Part shown: piece after piece, positions 8,460 to 12,948 of the stretch | How the letters are laid out: each line of letters starts with the position of its first letter | Position numbering within the stretch: position 1 is the stretch's first letter | Assembly (NCBI GenBank): GCA_023441105.1 | Contig: JAEZQX010000572.1 | Coordinates: 1 to 12,948 of the forward strand | Origin: Pseudomonadota bacterium | GTDB lineage: Bacteria; Pseudomonadota; Gammaproteobacteria; Burkholderiales; Burkholderiaceae | Direction: 5' to 3' | DNA: 12,948 bases | The notes under the pieces: model-generated | The model's database searches: none | What the model saw: the letters and a program-made list of their open reading frames with translations, nothing else | Told to the model about the DNA's origin: nothing | Translations under genes and position numbers: made by a program

Positions 8460-10160
8460 ATGGAAACCCGCGGACCGCGCCCCTCACCGTACTGGCCGCC
8501 GGGCCTGTCCCGGCACCTGACCTTGCCGCAGACCAACGTCTGGTACAACGCCGCGGTCTCCGCCGAGAGATACCCGGACAAGCCCTACATCGTCTTCTAC
8601 GGCACGACCATCTCCTTTGCCGCGTTCCGCCGGCAGACCGAGCAGATCGCCGGCTACCTGCAGCACGCCTGCGGCGTGCGGCCCGGTGACCGCGTGCTGC
8701 TCTACCTGCAGAACAGCCCGCAGTGGATGCTGGCCTACTACGGTATTCTGCGCGCCAACGCGGTGGTGGTGCCGGTCAACCCGATGAACCGCAGCGCCGA
8801 GCTTCGGCACTGCGCCCGCGACAGCGGTGCCCGCACCGCCTTCGTCGCCCAGGACCTGCTCGAGCAGGCGCGGCCGCTGATGACGACGCGGGACCTGGAG
8901 CATGTCGTGGTCGCCACCTACAGCGACTACCTGGAGACCCCGACCGACCTGCCGGTGCCGGCCTTCGTCGCCGAGCCGAGGCTCGCGCTCGACGCCGCCG
9001 CTAGCGCGGCCGGGGCCCGCTCGTGGCAGGCGATGATGGCCGCGGATTGCCCGCCCGGGCCGCTGCTGGCCGGTCCCGACGACCTCTGCGTCATGCCCTA
9101 CACGTCCGGCACCACCGGCGCCCCCAAGGGCTGCCGCCACACTCATCGCAGCGTCATGAGCACGCTGGTCGGCGGCGTCCAGTGGTTCTCCCGCACCCAG
9201 GATTCCACCTACCTTGCGGTGCTGCCGTTCTTCCATGTCACCGGCATGTCGGGCAGCATGAACGGGCCGCTCTTCATCGGTGCGACGGTGGTCGTGCTGC
9301 CCCGCTGGGACCGCGACGCGGCCGCGCTGATGATGGAGCGCTACCGGGTGACGGTGTGGCAGACCATCTCCACGATGATGATCGACTTTCTCGCCAATCC
9401 GCAGCTGCCGCGATACGACCTCAGCGCCCTGCAGGCAGTGCGCGGCGGCGGGGCCGCGATGCCGGCTGCGGTCGCCGAGAAGCTCAAGAGCCTGACCGGC
9501 CTCGAGTACGTCGAAGGCTATGGCATGTCGGAGACGATGGCGGCCACCCACCTCAATCCTCCCCACCGGACGCGGCTGCAGAGCCTGGGCATCCCGGTGT
9601 TCAACGTCGATGCCCGCATCGTCGATCCGGCAACGTTGCAGGAGCTGGACGTCGACGAGGTCGGTGAGATCGTGGTCCACGGACCGCAGGTCATGGATGG
9701 CTACTGGCAGGATCCGGCTGCCGATGCCGAGGCGTTCATCGATATCGACGGCAAGCGCTTCCTGCGCACCGGCGATCTGGCGCGGGTCGATGCCGAAGGG
9801 TACTTCTTCATGGTCGACCGCCTCAAGCGGATGATCAATGCCTCGGGCTTCAAGGTCTGGCCGGCCGAGGTCGAGGCCATGATGTACGGCCACCCGGACA
9901 TCCAGGAAGCCTGCGTGATCGGCAGCCGCGACCCGCGCCGCGGCGAAACCGTCAAGGCTTTGGTGGTGCTGCTGCCGGGCCGCGAGGGGAAGGTGAGCGA
10001 GCAGGACATCATCCACTGGACGCACGAGCGAATGGCAGCCTACAAGAGCCCCCGGATCGTCGTCTTCGTCCCTTCCCTGCCGAAATCGGCCTCCGGGAAG
10101 GTGCTGTGGCGCACGCTCCAGGAAGCCGAAGACGCGGCTACTGCCCCGCCAGGTCGCTGA
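8460..10160 (+). CDS. AMP-forming acyl-CoA synthetase (AMP-binding ligase)
   Basis: This enzyme activates a carboxylic acid to its acyl-CoA through an acyl-AMP intermediate. The 566-residue product (from ATG 8460) has all core ANL-family motifs: P-loop YTSGTTGAPKG at 214-224, GYGMSET at 353-359, RTGD at 436-439 with the ATP-ribose Asp, the hinge region DRLKRMINASGFKVWPAEVE just after, and PKSASGK with the catalytic lysine K547. The overall pattern resembles medium- or long-chain fatty-acid-CoA ligases, but such annotations are weak guides to substrate. The frame is open far upstream (8067), but that part lies inside the IclR gene and is not ligase-like; GTG 8445 is an alternative start. It lies 22 bp after the IclR gene, so co-transcription is likely. 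Its 3' end overlaps the livK-type gene by 23 bp on the opposite strand. Confidence 0.93.
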   Translation: METRGPRPSPYWPPGLSRHLTLPQTNVWYNAAVSAERYPDKPYIVFYGTTISFAAFRRQTEQIAGYLQHACGVRPGDRVLLYLQNSPQWMLAYYGILRANAVVVPVNPMNRSAELRHCARDSGARTAFVAQDLLEQARPLMTTRDLEHVVVATYSDYLETPTDLPVPAFVAEPRLALDAAASAAGARSWQAMMAADCPPGPLLAGPDDLCVMPYTSGTTGAPKGCRHTHRSVMSTLVGGVQWFSRTQDSTYLAVLPFFHVTGMSGSMNGPLFIGATVVVLPRWDRDAAALMMERYRVTVWQTISTMMIDFLANPQLPRYDLSALQAVRGGGAAMPAAVAEKLKSLTGLEYVEGYGMSETMAATHLNPPHRTRLQSLGIPVFNVDARIVDPATLQELDVDEVGEIVVHGPQVMDGYWQDPAADAEAFIDIDGKRFLRTGDLARVDAEGYFFMVDRLKRMINASGFKVWPAEVEAMMYGHPDIQEACVIGSRDPRRGETVKALVVLLPGREGKVSEQDIIHWTHERMAAYKSPRIVVFVPSLPKSASGKVLWRTLQEAEDAATAPPGR

Positions 10161-11394
10161 GCTTGACCTCGTTGACCTTGCCTTTCTCGACGGTGGCCAC
10201 CCGGGTGTTGGCCAGCGAACCGCCCTTCTCGTCGACGCCTGCCATGCCGTTGGGGTTGTGCGCCGGCTGCAGCTGCTTGAGGGCCTGGTCGAGATTGGCG
10301 CGGATCGCCACCGCGTCGCTTACGCTGCCGGCGAGCTTCATCGCCTGCGCGGTCGCGTGCACCGCCGTGTAGTTCAACGACACTTCGGAGCTCGGCGTGC
10401 GCCCCGGATGCTGCTTGCGGAAGCGCTCCACGAAGGCCTTCGAGTCGGGGGCCGGGTCCTCGACCAGCGGCAGCACGCCGATCGAGCCTTCCAGCGTGTC
10501 GTAGCTGCCGGTGACGGCGACGATCTCGTCCATCTTGGCCTGGTCGATGATCGCGAAGCCGCCCTTGAAGCCGAGCTCGCGGGCCTGCTTGACGACCAGG
10601 CCGGTCGGCTCGGACGCCCCGCCGATGAACATCACATCGGGCTTGGCGGCCAGCACGCGGCTGACGCCGCTGTAGAAGTCGGTCGCCCGGTTGTAGGACA
10701 TCGGGTTCTCGGCCACCACCTTGCCGCCAGCCGCTTCCCAGGCGGGCTTGAACACCGCGGTCCAGGCCTTGGCGTAGTCGTGGTCGGCGTTGGCGATGGC
10801 GAGGTTCTTGCCGTACTTGTTCATCGTGTAGTTGACGAACGGCTTGACGTAGGAGGTGAACTCCGGCGGGATCCGCAGCGTGAGCTTGTTGCCGCGGGCG
10901 GTGATCTGCGGCACGCTGGTGTAGGACAGCAGCAGGTACTTCTGCTGCTCGTTGGTGGTCTGCAGCGCGAAGCTGCCGCCCGAATGGGGCACCAGGATCG
11001 CCGGCGTCTTGTGCTCCTGGACCAGGCGCTGCGCGTTGATCGCGGTCTCGCTCGGGTTGTACTTGTCGTCGAGGGCGACGATCTCCAGCTTGTACTTCTT
11101 GCCGGCGACCTCGAAGCCGGCGGCATTGATCTCACCGGCGGCCATCTGCATGCCGTCGAGCACGTTCTTGCCGTAGAGCGCGGCGCCTCCGCTCAGCGGG
11201 CCGGAGTAGCCGATCTTGACCACCTCCTGGGCCAGCGCCGGTGCCGCGGCCAGCAGCAACGCCGGTGCGATGGTTGCGACCCGCCTGCGCAGTCGGCGCG
11301 CCCCGGCGCCCGCAGCCGGCGTCGGGACGGTCTCCGGGGAACGGGCGGCGCCAGTCGGCGCGTCTGTCGAAAGGTACCTGCCTCTGGTATTCAC
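10138..11394 (-). CDS. livK: Periplasmic substrate-binding protein of a HAAT-family ABC importer (LivK-like)
   Basis: This is the receptor of a branched-chain amino acid type importer; family members also bind amides, urea, aromatic acids and other small carboxylates, so the ligand is open. The 418-residue product starts at a GTG with a strong Shine-Dalgarno. It has a long n-region (about 33 residues), the basic stretch RRLRRR, a hydrophobic core and a probable cleavage after PALA (residue 55). The mature part begins EVVKIGYSGPLSGGAALYG, the standard opening of Peripla_BP_6 proteins, followed by LDGMQMAAGEINAAG, LEIVALDDKYNPSETAINAQRLV and PVDVMFIGGASEPTG-like ligand-domain segments (seen here as KPDVMFIGGASEPTG). 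It is the last gene of the livM-livG-livF-livK order, 42 bp after livF. No internal defect is visible. Confidence 0.93.
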   Translation of the reverse strand: MNTRGRYLSTDAPTGAARSPETVPTPAAGAGARRLRRRVATIAPALLLAAAPALAQEVVKIGYSGPLSGGAALYGKNVLDGMQMAAGEINAAGFEVAGKKYKLEIVALDDKYNPSETAINAQRLVQEHKTPAILVPHSGGSFALQTTNEQQKYLLLSYTSVPQITARGNKLTLRIPPEFTSYVKPFVNYTMNKYGKNLAIANADHDYAKAWTAVFKPAWEAAGGKVVAENPMSYNRATDFYSGVSRVLAAKPDVMFIGGASEPTGLVVKQARELGFKGGFAIIDQAKMDEIVAVTGSYDTLEGSIGVLPLVEDPAPDSKAFVERFRKQHPGRTPSSEVSLNYTAVHATAQAMKLAGSVSDAVAIRANLDQALKQLQPAHNPNGMAGVDEKGGSLANTRVATVEKGKVNEVKLSDLAGQ

Positions 11395-11400
11395 GGTCGT

Positions 11401-11407
11401 CTCCTCT
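11401..11407 (-). promoter_or_regulatory. Strong Shine-Dalgarno selecting the GTG start of livK
   Basis: On the - strand AGAGGAG lies 6 bases before the GTG at 11394. This is the best ribosome binding site in the window and decides a non-ATG start that yields the long pre-signal n-region. It suggests the binding protein is made at a higher rate than the ATPases. Confidence 0.8.
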
Positions 11408-11410
11408 GAT

Positions 11411-11424
11411 GGAACCGGTTGGAA
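11411..11424. promoter_or_regulatory. Intergenic motif similar to the IclR-upstream site
   Basis: GGAACCGGTTGGAA, containing the palindrome AACCGGTT (11413-11420), lies between livF and livK. It matches 12 of 14 bases of 7579-7592, directly upstream of the IclR gene. It may be a second site for the same regulator; chance similarity is possible. Confidence 0.25.
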
Positions 11425-11436
11425 AGGGCTTCTCGC

Positions 11437-12144
11437 TCAGGCGCCGATGTAGGCCTTGCGCACGGCATCGTTGCCGAGCAGTCCTTGCGGATCGCCCTCC
11501 ATGACGATGCGGCCGCTCTCGATCACATAGGCGCGGTGGGCGATTCGCAGCGCGGCATAGGCATTCTGCTCGGCCAGCAGCACGGTCGTGCCGCCGGCGT
11601 TGACCTGCCGGATCACCTCGAAGACCTGCTTCACCACCAGCGGTGCCAGGCCCAGCGACGGTTCGTCGAGCAGCAGTGCCTTCGGGCGCCCCATCATCGC
11701 GCGGCCGACGGCCACCATCTGCTGCTGGCCGCCGCTCAAGGAGCCGGCCGCGTCGTCCTTCTTCAACTCGAGGATCGGGAAGAGCGCGAACACCTCCTCC
11801 AGGCGGCGGCGGTTGCCGGCGGTGTCGCGGCGGTGGACATAGGCCCCCAGCATCAGGTTCTTGAGCACCGACATGCCGGGAAACAGCTTGCGTCCTTCCG
11901 GGCACTGCACCACGCCCTGCCTGACGATCTGCGACGGCTTCATGCCCAGCAGGTCGCGGTCCTGGAAACGGATGCGGCCGGCGGCGGCCCGCTGCAGGCC
12001 GCTGGTGGTCAGGAAGATCGAGCTCTTGCCGGCGCCGTTGGCACCCAGCAGCACCACCAGCTCGCCCTCGCGGGCCTGCAGGCTGACGCCGTCGAGGGCC
12101 CTGAAGCTGCCGTAGTCGAGACTGACCTCCTCAAGCGTGAGCAT
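11437..12144 (-). CDS. livF: ABC transporter ATP-binding protein LivF
   Basis: One of the two cytoplasmic ATPases that power the HAAT importer. The 235-residue product has the normal LivF length and full motifs: Walker A GANGAGKS at 34-41, Q-loop Q80 followed by the LivF-typical [13 protein letters not shown], signature LSGGQ at 136-140, Walker B ALLLDEPS with D160 and E161, and AEQN near 191-194, where LivF proteins usually carry Gln in place of the switch His. The N-terminus [21 protein letters not shown] is characteristic. The ATG overlaps the livG 3' end by 14 bp, which implies translational coupling; no strong Shine-Dalgarno is seen. It would form a heterodimer with LivG on the permease pair LivH/LivM. 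Confidence 0.96.
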   Translation of the reverse strand: MLTLEEVSLDYGSFRALDGVSLQAREGELVVLLGANGAGKSSIFLTTSGLQRAAAGRIRFQDRDLLGMKPSQIVRQGVVQCPEGRKLFPGMSVLKNLMLGAYVHRRDTAGNRRRLEEVFALFPILELKKDDAAGSLSGGQQQMVAVGRAMMGRPKALLLDEPSLGLAPLVVKQVFEVIRQVNAGGTTVLLAEQNAYAALRIAHRAYVIESGRIVMEGDPQGLLGNDAVRKAYIGA

Positions 12145-12901
12145 GCTCGCTGCCCAGGTAGGCGTCGATCACCGCCGGGTCCGAGCGGACCTGCTGCGGG
12201 GATCCTTCCGCGATCTTCACGCCATGGTTCAACACCATGATCTTGTCGGCGAGGCTCATGATCATGCTCATCTTGTGTTCGATGAGGCACACGGTCAGGC
12301 CGCGGCCGATCATGCGGCGGATCAGCCCGGCCAGCCCCAGCGTCTCGTCCGGATTGACGCCGCCGGCCGGTTCGTCGAGCAGCACGAGCTTCGGCTCGGT
12401 GGCGATCGCCAGGGCAAACGCGATGCGCTTGCGCTCCTCCTGCGAAATGTCGCCGGCCATGCGATGCTCCATGTGGCCGAGACCAACGAAGTCGAGCGCC
12501 TCGCGGGCCTTCTCGCGGCACAGCCGCTCCTCCTCTTTCAGCCGCGAGCTGTTCAGCAGCACGTCCCACAGCCGCGAGCGGGTGCGCAGCCGATGGCCGA
12601 CGATCAGGTTGTCGAGCACCGTGGCCTCGTTGAACAGCGTGGTGCTCTGGAAGGTGCGGGCAATGCCCAGCCCGGCGACCTGGTCCGGGCGCAGGCCGGT
12701 GATGTCGCTGCCCTCGAGCACGATCGAGCCCGAGGTGGGGCGCTGCACGCCGCTGATCAGGTTGAAGAAGGTCGTCTTGCCGGCGCCGTTGGGACCGATG
12801 ATGGCGTTGATCAGGCCGCGCTCGATGGTGGTGTCGACCCCGTCGATGGCGGCGAGGCCGCCGAAGCGCTTGGTGAGGGCACGGATCTCGAGCACGATCA
12901 C
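12131..12901 (-). CDS. livG: ABC transporter ATP-binding protein LivG, with atypical signature motif
   Basis: The second ATPase of the HAAT importer, 256 residues, the usual LivG size. Visible motifs are Walker A GPNGAGKT (36-43), Q-loop RTFQ with Q85, Walker [11 protein letters not shown] with D176 and E177, NPDET (183-187) after it as in LivG, and the switch histidine H209 in LIEHKM. The C-loop is unusual: where LSGGQ or a LivG variant such as LSYGQ is expected, the protein has ISQEE (152-156), losing the conserved Gly and Gln while keeping Ser. The frame is clean there, so it is not a frameshift artefact. The start is GTG 12901, overlapping the upstream stop as GTGA and preceded by GGGAGA; GTG 12895 is an alternative. 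It overlaps livF by 14 bp. Confidence 0.94.
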   Translation of the reverse strand: MIVLEIRALTKRFGGLAAIDGVDTTIERGLINAIIGPNGAGKTTFFNLISGVQRPTSGSIVLEGSDITGLRPDQVAGLGIARTFQSTTLFNEATVLDNLIVGHRLRTRSRLWDVLLNSSRLKEEERLCREKAREALDFVGLGHMEHRMAGDISQEERKRIAFALAIATEPKLVLLDEPAGGVNPDETLGLAGLIRRMIGRGLTVCLIEHKMSMIMSLADKIMVLNHGVKIAEGSPQQVRSDPAVIDAYLGSEHAHA

Positions 12902-12948
12902 TCTCCCGCCGGAGCCTGCGGCGCCGCCGCCTGCCCCTTGGCCGGCAG
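12898..12948 (-). CDS. C-terminal end of upstream gene, probable livM permease (partial)
   Basis: On the - strand the frame entering from the window edge reads 16 residues, [16 protein letters not shown], then TGA at 12900-12898. The TGA overlaps the livG GTG start (GTGA), the usual tight spacing of this operon. A short Ala/Pro-rich tail says nothing about fold. The identity as LivM is inferred only from the normal order livH-livM-livG-livF. Without sequence beyond the window this cannot be confirmed. Confidence 0.5.
   Translation of the reverse strand: MPAKGQAAAPQAPAGE

Noticed and set aside
8484..10025. A 513-codon - strand frame opposite the acyl-CoA ligase
   Set aside because: It is a shadow frame with composition typical of antisense GC-rich coding DNA; the ligase motifs are complete on the + strand.
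10258..11409. A 383-codon + strand frame opposite livK
   Set aside because: It reads as a low-complexity Arg/Leu/Val/His mix with no recognisable fold; the - strand product is a clear binding protein with signal peptide and Shine-Dalgarno.

Overview
The window is GC-rich, densely coding chromosomal DNA. The order selO - yciB - bolA - parvulin and the high GC point to a betaproteobacterium (Burkholderiales or Rhodocyclales type). This assignment is inferred from gene order and protein character; no rRNA or other marker is present. I see no tRNA or rRNA gene, CRISPR array, insertion sequence, phage gene or clear sign of recent transfer.

Left part (2-3139, + strand): the C-terminal 438 residues of the protein AMPylase SelO, then the septation membrane protein YciB (4-bp overlap), a BolA-family protein (17-bp overlap) and, after a 123-bp gap, a secreted parvulin-type peptidyl-prolyl isomerase. 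The theme is redox and stress response and envelope maintenance. The first three genes look translationally coupled. The tRNA adenosine deaminase tadA (3165-3737, - strand) converges on the parvulin gene, and a perfect 12-bp inverted repeat lies inside the tadA 3' end.

Middle (3845-7552, + strand): one very large gene for a DUF748/AsmA-like envelope protein with an N-terminal membrane anchor, a four-fold internal repeat and an OmpA-like C-terminal region. It is divergent from tadA.

Right part (7601-12948): an IclR-family regulator and an AMP-forming acyl-CoA ligase on the + strand face an ABC importer operon of the branched-chain amino acid (HAAT) family on the - strand: end of a probable livM permease, livG, livF and a livK-type binding protein. 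The ligase and livK overlap tail to tail by 23 bp. The likely logic is import of a carboxylic acid or amino-acid-like compound, CoA activation by the ligase, and control by the IclR protein. The substrate cannot be read from the sequence.

Most of the window is ordinary, and I do not see a clearly new biological system. The points most worth a second look are the degenerate ABC signature motif in LivG, a GAAC/GTTC/GAAC half-site cluster before the IclR gene with a 12-of-14 match between livF and livK, the repeat architecture of the DUF748 protein, and the hairpin inside the tadA tail.
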